Below, piece by piece: positions 49,861-61,067 of a stretch of 64,000 nucleotides of DNA (positions are counted from its first letter, which is position 1; every line of letters starts with the position of its first letter). The DNA is from Virgibacillus oceani. GTDB lineage: Bacteria > Bacillota > Bacilli > Bacillales > Amphibacillaceae. The position numbers were made by a program, and so were the translations under genes. The notes beneath the pieces were generated by a model. The model did no database searches. It was given only the letters and a program-made list of their open reading frames with translations, and was not told the DNA's origin. The stretch is taken from assembly GCF_014638995.1 (NCBI RefSeq), contig NZ_BMFR01000002.1, positions 106,203 to 170,202 on the forward strand. Direction: 5' to 3'.

Positions 49861-50382
49861 CTATAAAAACCTGTCAGCAGCTTCCCGTTTCTCCATTTCA
49901 TCTTTCGAATAGATTAATTTCATTGGATTCCCGCCTACGAATGAACCGGCGGGAACATCTTTATGTACGAGAGTCCCTGCAGAAACAATGGCATGATCAC
50001 CAATCGTTACACCTGGTAAAATGGTTGAATTGGCACCTATCATAACTTCATCTCCGATTACGACATCACCTATACGATACTCCTTAATCATATATTCATG
50101 CGCCAGAATTGTAGTATTATAACCAATAATACAATTTTTACCAACACGAATCTTCTCTGGAAACATTACATCAGGCATTACCATTAAGGCAAATGCCGTC
50201 TGATGACCAATTTCCATCCGTAAAAAGGTACGATACAGCCGGTTCTTTATGACTAAAAAAGGGGTATAGCGAGCAATTTGAATCACAATGAAATTTTTCA
50301 TTACCTTCCAAAATGAAACAGTTTTATAAATTTGCCATAAGGAATTGGCCTTATTGACCCGATACCGTTTTGTATTCCGCAT
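49861..50382 (-). CDS. Acyltransferase with left-handed beta-helix (YvoF-like)
   Basis: 173 residues. Hexapeptide-repeat O-acetyltransferase: IRVGKNCIIGYNTTILAHEY, IGDEVMIGANSTILPGVTIG (catalytic-region hexads) and HAIVSAGTLVHKDVPAGSFVGGNP (split). An amphipathic N-terminus may touch the membrane. Conserved last gene of hprK-lgt-yvoD-ppaX-yvoF in Bacillus; acceptor substrate unknown. Confidence 0.88.
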   Translation of the reverse strand: MRNTKRYRVNKANSLWQIYKTVSFWKVMKNFIVIQIARYTPFLVIKNRLYRTFLRMEIGHQTAFALMVMPDVMFPEKIRVGKNCIIGYNTTILAHEYMIKEYRIGDVVIGDEVMIGANSTILPGVTIGDHAIVSAGTLVHKDVPAGSFVGGNPMKLIYSKDEMEKREAADRFL

Positions 50383-50385
50383 CTC

Positions 50386-51021
50386 CTACACTCCTACTAT
50401 TTTCAATAAATCACGTATATCTTCTAACATGTAGGTTGGTTTGTACTCCTGTAGTTTTTCTCTTCCTTTTAAAGACCATGCACAAGCAGCGGTTTTTACA
50501 CCTGCATTTTGACCCGCTTCAATGTCATGCGAGTTATCGCCAACCATTACTGTTGAATTTGCAGCTGCACCTAATTCCTTCATCGCCATCATAATTGGTT
50601 CTGGATGTGGTTTAGCATGTGTAACGTCATCCAGCGTAATAACAGTATCAAAATAGCGATCAAGTCCAGTTAAAGCTAATCCCATATCAACGGTCCCGCG
50701 CATTTTTGTTGTAACTATTCCCAGTTTATAGTTCGCTTCTTTCAATTGTTTTATTGTATCTGGAACATGCGGAAATGCTGTGACATAATCGTCATGATGT
50801 TTGAGATTATGTTCACGATACGTTTTTATCATAGCGTCAGTTTGAGTTGGATCAACTATTGCAAACGAGTCCTTTAACGGTGGACCGATAAACTCTATTG
50901 CCTGTTCACGGGAAAAGCTCTTACCGTAAAAATTAAACGTATGTTCAAATGAAGCAATGATTAATTCATTTGTATCTATCAATGTTCCATCAAGATCAAA
51001 GAGTATGGTATGAATGCTCAT
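50386..51021 (-). CDS. ppaX: Pyrophosphatase PpaX (HAD family)
   Basis: 211 residues from the ATG preceded by AAGGAAGGACGC. HAD motif I LFDLDGTLIDTNELI (nucleophile Asp9), motif II in GIVTTKM near residue 111, motif III Lys in AKPHPEPI and motif IV VMVGDNSHDIEAGQNAG. In B. subtilis PpaX hydrolyses the pyrophosphate released when HprK removes phosphate from P-Ser-HPr, explaining its linkage to hprK. Start overlaps yvoD by 26 nt. Confidence 0.95.
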   Translation of the reverse strand: MSIHTILFDLDGTLIDTNELIIASFEHTFNFYGKSFSREQAIEFIGPPLKDSFAIVDPTQTDAMIKTYREHNLKHHDDYVTAFPHVPDTIKQLKEANYKLGIVTTKMRGTVDMGLALTGLDRYFDTVITLDDVTHAKPHPEPIMMAMKELGAAANSTVMVGDNSHDIEAGQNAGVKTAACAWSLKGREKLQEYKPTYMLEDIRDLLKIVGV

Positions 51022-51955
51022 GTGCTGCGTCCTTCCTTTTTGTGTTTTCAATTCGTTTCCATATCACAGCGACAACCATTGTTACTAGTATTGCCGTAAT
51101 CAATCGAATTACAAGCAATGGCCATACCGGAATCCCAAGAGGTATGAAAATTACAGTATCCTCAACAACTGCATGACAGGAAACAAGAAAGATCAATGCT
51201 AAATACATATCCCTTTTTGAAACCCCATCCTCTTTAACCGCTTGAATCATTAGTCCCGCACCATATGCTAATCCGATCGTTAAACCGGCAACTAATGTCA
51301 TGGATGTATTCTTTTCCATTCCCAGTATTTTGGTAAAAGGAGCTAGGCTATTTGATAATTTCGATAAAAAACCTTTCTCACGTAAAAATTGCATGATAAT
51401 CATCAATGGAATAACAATTAACGCTAATTGCGCAACCGCGACGATAGCAGTTTGGATTCCATGAAGCAATATTTCGTCCCATGCACTAAGTGTTACTTCT
51501 GTTGAAGATATAAAACCATATTGCGCAGGTTCTGAACCGCCACTCCATATCAAATTAATCACAACTGCGGCTACAAGGGCAAGCGCAATTCTAATACCGG
51601 AAATTAACCATCCGCTTACACCAACTTTTCCGGCGACTGTTGATTCGATAAACAAGTTGTGTGAAAAAGACAGCATTACTGCCATAATAAATACTTCTTT
51701 TACAGAGAAATCAAACGACACAATTGCAGCAATCCCAGCGTACAAATTAAGCGCGTTTCCAAGTACTAACGGAACCGCCGCTTCGCCTGACAGGCCTAAC
51801 AAACCCATGACAGGTGTTAATTTTTCAATAATCCAAGGCAATATGGGTGTATATTGTAAAATTGTTACGATAAGTGTGATTGGAAAAATTACTTTACCTA
51901 ATGTCCAAGTTGTTTGGATTCCTTGACGTAAACCGCGATAAAAAATTCCAGTCAA
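50996..51955 (-). CDS. Nucleoside-recognition (Gate) domain membrane protein, YvoD-like
   Basis: 319 residues, eight or so helices. Gate-domain features twice: GLRQGIQTTWTLGKVIFPIT at the start with LSGEAAVPLVLGNALNLYAG, and LTIGLAYGAGLMIQAVKEDG in the second half. Related to spore maturation SpmA/SpmB-type proteins; transport role unproven. Between lgt and ppaX as in B. subtilis. Its 3' end overlaps ppaX. Confidence 0.85.
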   Translation of the reverse strand: MTGIFYRGLRQGIQTTWTLGKVIFPITLIVTILQYTPILPWIIEKLTPVMGLLGLSGEAAVPLVLGNALNLYAGIAAIVSFDFSVKEVFIMAVMLSFSHNLFIESTVAGKVGVSGWLISGIRIALALVAAVVINLIWSGGSEPAQYGFISSTEVTLSAWDEILLHGIQTAIVAVAQLALIVIPLMIIMQFLREKGFLSKLSNSLAPFTKILGMEKNTSMTLVAGLTIGLAYGAGLMIQAVKEDGVSKRDMYLALIFLVSCHAVVEDTVIFIPLGIPVWPLLVIRLITAILVTMVVAVIWKRIENTKRKDAAHEHSYHTL

Positions 51956-51985
51956 TTCGTGATGCCTCCTTTGCCTAACCTATAT

Positions 51986-52831
51986 CTATTTTTTCTTAGA
52001 GGAATGAATTTTTTTGCCATCGTAGTATTTATCTGCTAAGCCAGATTTACGGCGATATACTATAAGTACTACAGATAAAACGATGAGTATAACGGATAAT
52101 AATTGAGCCGTACGTAACTGTCCAACAACATACAGGCTATCTGTACGCATGCCTTCAATAAAGAAACGTCCTATTGAATAGGATATTACATAGCTTAAGA
52201 ACACTACCCCGCGGGCAGGATTATATTTTCTTAATATAAGCAGAAAAACAAATACTAAAATGTTCCAAAATGATTCATATAAAAAGGTCGGATGATACAT
52301 AATGCCATCGATACACATTTGATTCATAATAAAGTCAGGTAAGTATTGATGAAAACTGTTATATGTAGCTTCCGAAATTGGACCACCGTGTGCTTCCTGG
52401 TTCATAAAATTACCCCAGCGGCCAATCGCCTGCCCAAGAATAATACTTGGCGCTGCAATATCAGCTAATTGCCAGAATGAAACCTTCTTCACTCGAGCAT
52501 AGACGATTGCAGTAAGTACAGAACCAATTAATGCCCCATGAATCGCAATACCGCCATTCCAAACCGCAAAAACATCCCACCATGTACCACCGTCATATTG
52601 CTCCCACTCAAATAGTACATAATAGATTCTTGCGGAAATAATAGCGATTGGAATTGCAAAAACGACTAAATCAACCATTAAATCTTTTTTAAGCCCTAAG
52701 CGATCTGCCTCTTTTGTTGCTAAATAAAGTCCTATAAAGGCTCCTGCAGCGATAATGACTCCATACCAATAGATTGGCAATGGTCCCAGCTGCAGAAATA
52801 CTCGATCCATTGAAGGTGCACTACAACTCAA
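51986..52831 (-). CDS. lgt: Prolipoprotein diacylglyceryl transferase
   Basis: 281 residues, TTG start after AGGAGTGA. Seven-helix enzyme adding diacylglycerol to the lipobox Cys (for example AppA here). Conserved: FQLGP-like [13 protein letters not shown] near residue 12, the signature [14 protein letters not shown] near residue 137, PTFLYES, and [12 protein letters not shown] near residue 237. The essential His in HGALIG ([12 protein letters not shown]) is present. Follows hprK by 6 nt. Confidence 0.97.
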   Translation of the reverse strand: MSCSAPSMDRVFLQLGPLPIYWYGVIIAAGAFIGLYLATKEADRLGLKKDLMVDLVVFAIPIAIISARIYYVLFEWEQYDGGTWWDVFAVWNGGIAIHGALIGSVLTAIVYARVKKVSFWQLADIAAPSIILGQAIGRWGNFMNQEAHGGPISEATYNSFHQYLPDFIMNQMCIDGIMYHPTFLYESFWNILVFVFLLILRKYNPARGVVFLSYVISYSIGRFFIEGMRTDSLYVVGQLRTAQLLSVILIVLSVVLIVYRRKSGLADKYYDGKKIHSSKKK

Positions 52832-52837
52832 TTAAAA

Positions 52838-53779
52838 TCACTCCTGTTCCACGTCATCTTTTTCTTGTTCAATCATCGTTGTTAGTCTTTCAGAGAATTC
52901 CTCTGCCGCATTGACACCCATTCGCTTCAACCGGAAATTCATTGCGGCCACTTCAATAATTACTGCCAAGTTTCTGCCTGGACGTACTGGAATTGTAGCT
53001 TTTGGCAGCTGAACATCCATTATTTTCATATGATCTTCATCTAGTCCAAGACGATCATATTGCTTTTTCTGATCCCACAATTCTAAATCAATGATAAAAG
53101 AAATTTTTTTATGGCTCCGAACAGCTCCAGCGCCAAATAGTGTCATCACATTGATAATTCCTAAGCCGCGAATTTCCAGCAGATGTTCGATTAGCGGTGG
53201 TGAGTTTCCAATAAGGGTATCGTAATCCTCCTGGCGAATTTCTACACTGTCATCCGCAACTAGGCGATGGCCACGTTTAACAAGTTCCAATGCGGTTTCG
53301 CTTTTACCAACACCACTTTGCCCCGTAATAAGCACACCTATGCCATATATATCGACTAAAACACCATGAATCGCAGTAAATGGTGCAAATTTCGCCTCTA
53401 AATAATTTGTTAATCTGCTAATCACCCTTGTCGTTTTACGCGGGGAATGCAAAATAGGCACACCGGATTCATTTGCTGCCTCAATCATAATTTCCGGCAC
53501 TTCCATCCCTCTTGAAACAACGATACCAGGGGTGATATCCGTACATAATCGTTCCACACGATCCCTTTGCTGTTCATGGGTTAAATCTAAAAAATATGCC
53601 ATTTCTGTCTTGCCAATTAACTGTAAGCGTTCTTTCGGATAATATTTAAAATATCCAGTCATCTCTATACCTGGGCGGGAGATGTCACTCGTAATAATTT
53701 CTCTATGCACACCATCGCTGCCTGCAACAAGTGTTAAATTAAAATTTTCCAATAAATCCTTTGTACGTACCTTGTCCAT
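52838..53779 (-). CDS. hprK: HPr kinase/phosphorylase
   Basis: 313 residues. Walker A GQSGVGKS (153-160) with the HprK signature [12 protein letters not shown] and [12 protein letters not shown]. Bifunctional sensor that phosphorylates Ser46 of HPr and Crh in response to glycolytic metabolites and removes it with phosphate, releasing PPi. Heads hprK-lgt-yvoD-ppaX-yvoF. Its target Crh is encoded 13 kb away in this window. Confidence 0.97.
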   Translation of the reverse strand: MDKVRTKDLLENFNLTLVAGSDGVHREIITSDISRPGIEMTGYFKYYPKERLQLIGKTEMAYFLDLTHEQQRDRVERLCTDITPGIVVSRGMEVPEIMIEAANESGVPILHSPRKTTRVISRLTNYLEAKFAPFTAIHGVLVDIYGIGVLITGQSGVGKSETALELVKRGHRLVADDSVEIRQEDYDTLIGNSPPLIEHLLEIRGLGIINVMTLFGAGAVRSHKKISFIIDLELWDQKKQYDRLGLDEDHMKIMDVQLPKATIPVRPGRNLAVIIEVAAMNFRLKRMGVNAAEEFSERLTTMIEQEKDDVEQE

Positions 53780-53816
53780 TTAGACTCCCTCCACATACAC
53801 ACAATTACTGTTTTTT

Positions 53817-53825
53817 ATTGTAGCA
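53817..53825 (-). promoter_or_regulatory. Extended -10 promoter candidate for hprK
   Basis: Minus strand TGCTACAAT (TG-n-TACAAT), about 35 nt upstream of the hprK ATG, with no good -35. Confidence 0.45.
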
Positions 53826-53857
53826 TATTTTGTTGTTTTGAAGTGAAGGATTAAGTT

Positions 53858-53894
53858 TAAAAACAAAATCGCAGGATGTTTCACCCGCGATTTT
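53858..53894 (-). terminator. Terminator after the YvlD-like gene
   Basis: Minus strand AAAATCGC...GCGATTTT with inner GGG/CCT pairing, followed by GTTTTT. Confidence 0.8.
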
Positions 53895-53897
53895 ATA

Positions 53898-54260
53898 TTA
53901 TTGAGGTCTAAATGTATCTTTTATCAATCGATTTAACAATAGATTTAGGATTGAAATGACAATTGCTGCAATCACCGCTGTTCCAAAACTGTCTATAACA
54001 AATGATGAATCCATCACCCCTTGCGTGATCATTAAAGTAACAGCATTGATTACAAAAAGAAATAAACCTAGTGTAACAAAGGTTATCGGCAATGTAAGAA
54101 CAATTAATATTGGTTTAATAAAAATATTTAGGATCGAAAGTATCAAACTAGCGAGAAGTGCGGTGCCAAACCCATCGAGATGGAATGAGCTAAATAATTG
54201 GGCAACAGCGATTAACGCTACCGCATTGAGAAATATCGATAAGAACCAGCGCAGTAACAT
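53898..54260 (-). CDS. Phage holin family IV / YvlD-like membrane protein
   Basis: 120 residues, four hydrophobic helices. Pattern FLSIFLNAVALIAVAQLFSS, LLASLILSILNIFIKPIL and ITFVTLGLFLFVINAVTLMI is typical of YvlD/holin-4 superfamily proteins. Start overlaps the PspC-like stop by 1 nt. In B. subtilis yvlABCD is linked to envelope stress; here only C and D are present. Confidence 0.85.
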   Translation of the reverse strand: MLLRWFLSIFLNAVALIAVAQLFSSFHLDGFGTALLASLILSILNIFIKPILIVLTLPITFVTLGLFLFVINAVTLMITQGVMDSSFVIDSFGTAVIAAIVISILNLLLNRLIKDTFRPQ

Positions 54261-54457
54261 TACCAGTCCTCCCTATCTTTTGGGATAATAAAATACGCAA
54301 CAAAATAGATTAATGTTAACGTAAATAAGCTTGGAATTAAGAGAATCACAAATATTAATCGTATAAGTGTCGAATCGATGTTAAAATACTCACCGATCCC
54401 GCCAAGTATACCTGCTATTTTGCGGTCAGTAATGGAACGTGTTAAACGTTTTGTCAT
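54260..54457 (-). CDS. PspC-domain membrane protein (YvlC-like)
   Basis: 65 residues, ATG after AAGGAGGGGC. PspC pattern LTRSITDRKIAGILGGIGEY, NIDSTLIRLIFVILL, one or two helices, ending AYFIIPKDRE. Likely envelope-stress related by family. Two-gene operon with the YvlD-like gene. Confidence 0.9.
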   Translation of the reverse strand: MTKRLTRSITDRKIAGILGGIGEYFNIDSTLIRLIFVILLIPSLFTLTLIYFVAYFIIPKDREDW

Positions 54458-54686
54458 GATAGTGCCCCTCCTTGTTATCTATTTTCCCGTAATCAGGTAT
54501 TAAAAATCTTTTAGCATAATAAAACATAAATTGTGACGTAATCTGTTCCTTAGTGAACCCGGACTGATTGTAAACTAGACTGAATTATGAAACATCTGCA
54601 TCGCATTTACTGAAAATACATATTTAAGATGCTCTTCCATACATTTTTATACGGTTATGAATGTACTAAAGATTCATCTGTTTACA

Positions 54687-54716
54687 GAAAAATCCCTTAC
54701 CATTAAAGTAAAGGAT
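54687..54716 (-). terminator. bshB2 terminator
   Basis: Minus strand AATCCTTTAC, loop, GTAAGGGATT (10 bp, one G-T) followed by TTT. The rest of the 271-nt gap 54458-54728 holds nothing I recognise. Confidence 0.75.
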
Positions 54717-54728
54717 TCTAATACATTT

Positions 54729-55394
54729 TCAATATTTCCAGATATAAAATTGTTCCGTTCCTAATCTTTCTTTTGCGGCTTCTTCCATATCTGCTGCAAT
54801 TTCTGAGTTTTCTTTGAACTTGCCTAACATTCCATCAGCTTGGGATTTATGAGCTAAAATCGCTTCCATTTTTTTGTTGAAATATGGTCTTATATCATTT
54901 ATTACATCCGGTTTTCCCAGATCTTCATAATAATTATTTGTAATGGCTTGAGCCCACACAATCGGGCGATTAGATTCGTCCATCATTCGTACTGCCTCAA
55001 CTGCAGCAGCGCCCAATGCATTATGGTCTGGATGAACCGCATGATCCGGGTAATGTGTTATTACCAAACTAGGTTTAATATCTTCTAAGATACCTTTTAA
55101 ATGATTGGCAACCTTGGTCAGGTCTTCAAATTCAAGAGTTTTATCCCGGTAACCTAGCATTTGCAATTCAATATCTAGTGCTTCTGAGGCCTTGATTAAT
55201 TCTTCCTTGCGAATTTCGGGAAGTGTTTCCCTATTAGCAAATGTGGGTGATCCCATATTCCGTCCCATTTCACCTAATGTACCGCATAGGTATGTTACAG
55301 GTACTCCCTTTTCGCGAAATTCCGAAATCGTTCCCGCTGCACCAAACGATTCATCATCTGGATGCGGATATATTACTACAACATGTTTTTCCAT
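54729..55394 (-). CDS. bshB2: Bacillithiol biosynthesis deacetylase BshB2
   Basis: 221 residues from the ATG after AGGTGAG. LmbE/PIG-L zinc deacetylase: YPHPDDESFGAAGT (His, Asp, Asp) at residue 9, and HYPDHAVHPDHNALG near residue 110 supplying the remaining zinc His and catalytic residues. Removes acetyl from GlcNAc-malate, or trims related conjugates, in bacillithiol synthesis. Paired with yojF, as in B. subtilis yojF-yojG. Confidence 0.93.
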   Translation of the reverse strand: MEKHVVVIYPHPDDESFGAAGTISEFREKGVPVTYLCGTLGEMGRNMGSPTFANRETLPEIRKEELIKASEALDIELQMLGYRDKTLEFEDLTKVANHLKGILEDIKPSLVITHYPDHAVHPDHNALGAAAVEAVRMMDESNRPIVWAQAITNNYYEDLGKPDVINDIRPYFNKKMEAILAHKSQADGMLGKFKENSEIAADMEEAAKERLGTEQFYIWKY

Positions 55395-55420
55395 ATACAC
55401 TCACCTAGCCTTTGCCAAAT

Positions 55421-55774
55421 TTAATAGCGAAATGGTACTTCACTAATTTCAAGAGACACCATTAATCGACCTTCACGATCATGACCTGCGAGCAGAAGCT
55501 GATTGTCTCCGTGTATCGTCCAATCAGATAATCCTTCAGCATAAATCCAGCCAAATTCCATCTTTAAACCAGCACGATAGCTTTTGCCATTCCCAACAAT
55601 CTTAGCCTGAGAAAACCTGACCTTCGCATTTCGTATGTATGCCCCGACATTATAGGCCTTGTCGTCAAAGTGACTCGCATAGGCACCATTCGTAGTTTCT
55701 AAATGGACATAAACATCCTTATCTATAAAACTTTCTAGTTGCTGTTGTACACTTTCTATTTCAATTGGATTCAT
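55421..55774 (-). CDS. YojF-family protein (DUF1806)
   Basis: 117 residues. Matches remembered YojF/DUF1806: INQ-like IESVQQQLESFIDKDVYVHL at the start, ETTNGAYASHFDDKAYNVGA and EFGWIYAEGLSDW. Beta-rich small cytosolic protein with no known activity, always next to bshB2. ATG after AAGGAGTTCG. Confidence 0.88.
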   Translation of the reverse strand: MNPIEIESVQQQLESFIDKDVYVHLETTNGAYASHFDDKAYNVGAYIRNAKVRFSQAKIVGNGKSYRAGLKMEFGWIYAEGLSDWTIHGDNQLLLAGHDREGRLMVSLEISEVPFRY

Positions 55775-55929
55775 AAAACGAACTCCTTCCCCAAAACCTT
55801 CTTCTATTTTACATTACATAACTAGGATTAATGCGTCAAAATATTTGACTCTTAACGGATGATCCCAGTTCCTGCTGATATTTCTGTTCTCTAACGATAA
55901 TATCTCACTTTAGCCATTTATCCCAAATT

Positions 55930-55964
55930 AAAAATGGCAGCAAACCACTTTTGGGAGTGCTGCC
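55930..55964 (-). terminator. uvrA terminator
   Basis: Minus strand GGCAGCA...TGCTGCC followed by ATTTTTAA, just after the uvrA stop. Confidence 0.75.
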
Positions 55965-55972
55965 TCGAAAGT

Positions 55973-58849
55973 TTATTTTGATCCGACCTTTTCTTTTTCC
56001 TTCAACAATGCTTCTGCTCTCTTTTTATCACGTTCCAGAACCGGCTTCAAATATCTGCCGGTATAGGATACTTCTGATTCTGCAATTTTCTCCGGCGTGC
56101 CAGTGGCAATAATTTCTCCCCCACGGTCTCCACCCTCTGGACCGAGATCGATAATATGATCAGCTGTTTTAATGACATCAAGATTGTGTTCAATAATTAA
56201 AACAGTATCTCCATTATCAGCTAAACGCTGCAATACACTTAACAAGCGTTTTATATCATCCACATGCAAACCAGTTGTTGGCTCATCTAATATATAGAAA
56301 GACTTTCCATTGGAGCGGCGATGCAGCTCACTTGCCAATTTAACCCGCTGTGCTTCACCACCGGACAATGTAGTAGCTGGTTGCCCAAGCTTAACGTATC
56401 CAAGCCCAACATCATAAATTGTTTGCAGTTTTCGTTTGATTTTAGGTATATTGGCAAAAAAGTCGAGCGCTTCTTCAATCCTCATGTCAAGAACTTCGGC
56501 AATATTCTTCCCTTTGTATTTTACCTCTAGCGTCTCACGGTTGTAGCGCTTCCCATGACAAACTTCACATGGTACATATACGTCAGGTAGGAAATGCATT
56601 TCAATTTTAATGATACCATCACCACGACATGCTTCGCAGCGCCCTCCTTTAACGTTAAAGCTAAAGCGTCCCTTTTTGTACCCTCTGATTTTCGCTTCAT
56701 TCGTTTGTGCATATACATCGCGTACATCATCAAAGACACCTGTATAGGTTGCTGGATTTGACCTTGGTGTTCGGCCAATTGGTGATTGATCGATATCAAT
56801 AACTTTATCAATATTTTCTATGCCGTTAACCTTTTTATGTTTACCAGGCTTGCGTTTCCCGCGATATAGTTCCTTTGCCAATGTCTTATATAAAATTTCA
56901 TTGACCAATGTACTTTTACCTGAACCCGAAACCCCAGTGACAACAGTCATTAAACCAATTGGAAATTTAGCGGTAACATTTTTCAAGTTGTTCTCTTCAG
57001 CACCAACAACTTCAATTTTATGTTTTGTAGCCTTACGGCGTTTTGTAGGAAGCGGGACATATTTTTCACCTGATAAATACTGCCCAGTCAATGATTTTTT
57101 ATTTTTCATAACCTTCTCAGGTGTTCCGCTTGCAACAATTTCACCGCCATGTTCCCCAGCCCCGGGACCAATATCAATCAACCAGTCCGATGCAAGCATG
57201 GTATCCTCGTCATGCTCCACCACAATTAGCGTATTATCTAAATCTCTCATTCGCTGCATTGTACTTATCAAGCGGTCATTATCACGCTGATGCAAACCAA
57301 TTGATGGTTCATCTAATACATATAATACCCCTGTTAATGCGGATCCAATTTGCGTTGCTAAGCGGATTCGCTGTGCCTCACCACCTGAAAGCGTTCCTGA
57401 TGCACGTGATAAGGTTAAATAATCCAGACCTACATTGTTTAGAAATTCAAGGCGATTATTTATTTCCTTCAATATCATGCGGGCAATCTGTTCCTCTTTT
57501 TCAGTCAGTGAAAGATTGCGGAAAAATTCATTTGCCTCTGTAATGGAATAATCAGTTACTTGACTTATGTGCATGTTATTAACTAAAACCGCCAGTGCTT
57601 CCTCTTTCAAACGATATCCTTTACATGACGGGCAGTGTTTTTGTGCCATGTATTTTTCCAGCTGTTCACGTATAAAATCAGAGGATGTTTCCTTGTAGCG
57701 TCTTGCAATATTGTTCAAGACACCTTCAAACATAATGTGATTATCACGAATATTGCCAAAATCATTCTCATAATGAAAATGAATATTTTCTTTACCGCTG
57801 CCATTTAAAATTTTATCCATTTGTTGCTTAGGTAATTTCTTAACTGGTGTATCCATATCAATCCCATAATGATTGCAAACACTCTTTAACAGCTGCGGAT
57901 AGTATTGCGAGCTGACCGGCTCCCAAGCTGCTATAGCATGTTCATTTAAAGTCCGATCCCAATCAGGTATAACCAGATCAAGATCAACCTCCAAATTTGT
58001 CCCTAATCCATCACACGTTGGACAGGCACCAAATGGACTATTAAACGAAAATAAACGCGGCTCTAATTCACTGATTGAAAATCCACAAATTGGACAAGCA
58101 TGGTTTTCACTGAATTGAAGCTCTTCTTCCCCAATTACATCAACAATTAAATTGCCTTCACCAAGTCCTAAAGCTGTTTCTATTGAATCAGTTAACCGCC
58201 CTGATATTCCTTCTTTCACAACGATCCGATCTACAACAACCTCAATGGAATGTTTTTTGTTTTTCTCAAGTTTGATCTCTTCCGTTACCTCGCGCATTTC
58301 TTTGTCAACACGAATCCGAACGTAACCTTCCTGCTTTAATTTTTCAATTATTTTAACATGCTCACCTTTTCGTCCGGAAACGACTGGAGCTAAAATTTGC
58401 AACTTCGTGCGTTCAGGGTATTCTAAAATTCTATCGACCATTTGCTGAACGGTTTGCGAACTAATTTCAATTCCATGCTTTGGACACGTTGGGCGGCCGA
58501 TGCGCGCAAAAAGCAGGCGTAAATAATCATAGATTTCAGTTACCGTACCGACCGTGGATCTAGGGTTTTTGCTTGTTGTTTTCTGATCAATTGATATTGC
58601 CGGAGATAGGCCATCAATCGTATCCACATCAGGTTTATCCATTTGTCCTAAAAATTGCCTTGCATAGGCAGATAAGGATTCAACGTAACGACGCTGCCCT
58701 TCTGCATAAATTGTATCAAATGCAAGTGACGATTTCCCCGATCCCGATAATCCGGTTAGGACTACAAGTTTATTCTTGGGAATCGTAATATCGATATTCT
58801 TTAAATTATGTGCTCTGGCACCTTTAATTTGTATTGATTTGCTAGGCAT
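55973..58849 (-). CDS. uvrA: Excinuclease ABC subunit A
   Basis: 958 residues. Two ABC modules: Walker [13 protein letters not shown] near residue 33 and [12 protein letters not shown] near residue 642; signatures [19 protein letters not shown] (abbreviated [12 protein letters not shown]) and [15 protein letters not shown]. Zinc fingers [13 protein letters not shown] region and [14 protein letters not shown] with CEVCHG. Damage-recognition ATPase of nucleotide excision repair. 36 nt downstream of uvrB, one operon. Confidence 0.98.
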   Translation of the reverse strand: MPSKSIQIKGARAHNLKNIDITIPKNKLVVLTGLSGSGKSSLAFDTIYAEGQRRYVESLSAYARQFLGQMDKPDVDTIDGLSPAISIDQKTTSKNPRSTVGTVTEIYDYLRLLFARIGRPTCPKHGIEISSQTVQQMVDRILEYPERTKLQILAPVVSGRKGEHVKIIEKLKQEGYVRIRVDKEMREVTEEIKLEKNKKHSIEVVVDRIVVKEGISGRLTDSIETALGLGEGNLIVDVIGEEELQFSENHACPICGFSISELEPRLFSFNSPFGACPTCDGLGTNLEVDLDLVIPDWDRTLNEHAIAAWEPVSSQYYPQLLKSVCNHYGIDMDTPVKKLPKQQMDKILNGSGKENIHFHYENDFGNIRDNHIMFEGVLNNIARRYKETSSDFIREQLEKYMAQKHCPSCKGYRLKEEALAVLVNNMHISQVTDYSITEANEFFRNLSLTEKEEQIARMILKEINNRLEFLNNVGLDYLTLSRASGTLSGGEAQRIRLATQIGSALTGVLYVLDEPSIGLHQRDNDRLISTMQRMRDLDNTLIVVEHDEDTMLASDWLIDIGPGAGEHGGEIVASGTPEKVMKNKKSLTGQYLSGEKYVPLPTKRRKATKHKIEVVGAEENNLKNVTAKFPIGLMTVVTGVSGSGKSTLVNEILYKTLAKELYRGKRKPGKHKKVNGIENIDKVIDIDQSPIGRTPRSNPATYTGVFDDVRDVYAQTNEAKIRGYKKGRFSFNVKGGRCEACRGDGIIKIEMHFLPDVYVPCEVCHGKRYNRETLEVKYKGKNIAEVLDMRIEEALDFFANIPKIKRKLQTIYDVGLGYVKLGQPATTLSGGEAQRVKLASELHRRSNGKSFYILDEPTTGLHVDDIKRLLSVLQRLADNGDTVLIIEHNLDVIKTADHIIDLGPEGGDRGGEIIATGTPEKIAESEVSYTGRYLKPVLERDKKRAEALLKEKEKVGSK

Positions 58850-58885
58850 GAACTGGTCATCCTTCCACTATTAAACGTTTAATAA

Positions 58886-60868
58886 TTAAGCTTCCGCCTT
58901 CAATTCCAAAATTATATCACGAAGCTCCGCTGCCTTTTCAAAGTCCAGTGCTTTGGCAGCTTCTTTCATTTCTTTTTCCATGTTATCAATAACTTTTACT
59001 TTTTCTTTCTTCGATAATTTTGCAAGGCTTCTTGATTTATCATTATATTCTTCCTGATCCTCCGCTTCAATTGTTGCCTTTATTACATCTCGTACGTTCT
59101 TCTTAATCGTAGTTGGTGTAATATTATGTTCCTCATTATATGCCATTTGTTTTTCACGGCGCCGATTCGTTTCATCCATTGCCACTTTCATCGAGTCGGT
59201 TATTTTATCAGCATACATTACTACTTCGCCATTCTCATTACGTGCTGCGCGCCCCATCGTCTGAATGAGTGACCGTTCCGAGCGTAAAAAACCTTCTTTA
59301 TCAGCATCTAAAATGGCAACGAGAGAAACCTCTGGAATATCAAGTCCTTCACGTAAAAGATTAATTCCAACTAGTACATCATATTTTCCAACACGCAAAT
59401 CCCTAATAATCTCAATTCGTTCCAATGTTTTTATTTCGGAATGCAGATAAGCAACCTTTATCCCGATTTCCTTTAGATAATCGGTTAAATCCTCAGACAT
59501 TTTCTTTGTTAGCGTTGTTACAAGTACACGCTCATTTCGTTCGGTACGTTTGTTAATCTCACCAATTAAATTATCAATCTGACCTTCAATTGGTCTTACA
59601 TTAATTATCGGATCCAGCAATCCGGTTGGTCGAATAATCTGCTCGGTTACATCTGGAGAATGCTCCTGCTCATATGGACCAGGTGTCGCTGAAACATAGA
59701 TAAGCTGATTTGTCTGTTTTTCAAATTCCTCAAATTTCAATGGGCGGTTATCCAATGCTGACGGGAGACGGAACCCATGATCCACTAAAACTTGTTTTCT
59801 TGCTTGGTCACCATTATACATGCCTCTGATTTGCGGTAAAGTTACATGTGACTCATCTATTACAACAAGGAAATCCTTTGGGAAATAATCCAGCAATGTA
59901 TATGGAGTTGATCCTGGCTCACGAAATGTCAAATGCCGGGAATAGTTCTCAATTCCCGAACAGAACCCCATTTCCTTCATCATTTCAATGTCATAATTCG
60001 TACGTTGCTCAATCCGTTGTGCCTCAAGCAATTTATTATCATCACGTAATTCTTTCAGCCGCCCCTCTAATTCTTTCTCAATATTATTAATTGCAAGCTT
60101 TAACTTTTCCTCACGGGTTACGAAATGCGATGCCGGGAATATTGCTACATGCTCGCGGTCGCCAATGATTTCTCCAGTTAAGGCATCAACCTCGCGAATG
60201 CGGTCAATTTCATCACCAAAGAATTCAAATCGTAAACAATGTTCCTCGCGTGATGCCGGAATTACTTCAACCGAGTCCCCCCGAACACGGAATGTGCCAC
60301 GTTGAAAGTTTATATCGTTTCTCGCATATTGAATTTCTACCAAATCGCGTAATAGCTGATCACGATCCTTTTCCATTCCCATCCGCAGGGAAAGAACCTG
60401 ACTGCCATAATCCTCTGGTGAGCCTAAACCATAAATACACGAAACACTGGCAACAATCAGTACATCATTTCGTTCAAACAATGAAGATGTTGCTGAATGC
60501 CTTAATTTGTCAATTTCGTCGTTAATACTTGCATCTTTCTCAATAAATGTATCTGTCGATGGCACATATGCCTCTGGTTGGTAATAATCATAATAACTGA
60601 CAAAATATTCAACCGCGTTGTTCGGAAAAAATTCTTTAAACTCACTATATAATTGACCTGCCAGTGTTTTGTTATGTGCAATTACTAAAGTTGGCCGATT
60701 TATTTCCTTTACAACATTTGAAACAGTAAATGTCTTACCTGTACCCGTTGCACCAAGTAATGTTTGATGCCTTTGACCAGCTAAAACCTTTCTAACCAAT
60801 TCTTTAATTGCTTTTGGCTGATCCCCGCGCGGCTCATATTGCGCCACTAATTCGAACTGCTTTTCCAC
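58886..60868 (-). CDS. uvrB: Excinuclease ABC subunit B
   Basis: 660 residues. Walker [15 protein letters not shown] near residue 38, beta-hairpin [20 protein letters not shown] near residue 92, DEXX box [11 protein letters not shown] near residue 338, helicase motif [11 protein letters not shown], and a C-terminal UVR motif ([20 protein letters not shown]). Loads on damaged DNA with UvrA and recruits UvrC. ATG preceded by a weak GGAGGC. Confidence 0.98.
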   Translation of the reverse strand: MEKQFELVAQYEPRGDQPKAIKELVRKVLAGQRHQTLLGATGTGKTFTVSNVVKEINRPTLVIAHNKTLAGQLYSEFKEFFPNNAVEYFVSYYDYYQPEAYVPSTDTFIEKDASINDEIDKLRHSATSSLFERNDVLIVASVSCIYGLGSPEDYGSQVLSLRMGMEKDRDQLLRDLVEIQYARNDINFQRGTFRVRGDSVEVIPASREEHCLRFEFFGDEIDRIREVDALTGEIIGDREHVAIFPASHFVTREEKLKLAINNIEKELEGRLKELRDDNKLLEAQRIEQRTNYDIEMMKEMGFCSGIENYSRHLTFREPGSTPYTLLDYFPKDFLVVIDESHVTLPQIRGMYNGDQARKQVLVDHGFRLPSALDNRPLKFEEFEKQTNQLIYVSATPGPYEQEHSPDVTEQIIRPTGLLDPIINVRPIEGQIDNLIGEINKRTERNERVLVTTLTKKMSEDLTDYLKEIGIKVAYLHSEIKTLERIEIIRDLRVGKYDVLVGINLLREGLDIPEVSLVAILDADKEGFLRSERSLIQTMGRAARNENGEVVMYADKITDSMKVAMDETNRRREKQMAYNEEHNITPTTIKKNVRDVIKATIEAEDQEEYNDKSRSLAKLSKKEKVKVIDNMEKEMKEAAKALDFEKAAELRDIILELKAEA

Positions 60869-61025
60869 AAGGCAAGCCTCCGTTCCATTTTATTTTACAT
60901 TACCATAATTATATATTAATTTTAACATAAACGCGAACAAATATTCGACCTTTTTGTTTTTTAACACTATCTTTTATTTTACCCTTCTATGTTATTGATA
61001 AATATTTACAAAAGTGAAACACGTA

Positions 61026-61064
61026 TAAACACCAGCAGACAAGTAATTCACTGCTGGCGTTTTT
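61026..61064. terminator. Hairpin downstream of the YkoN-like gene
   Basis: ACACCAGCAG pairs with CTGCTGGCGT (one G-T). TTTTT follows on the plus strand; the minus-strand exit is GTTTATA. Probably the minus-strand gene's terminator, weaker in that direction. Confidence 0.5.
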
Positions 61065-61067
61065 CAA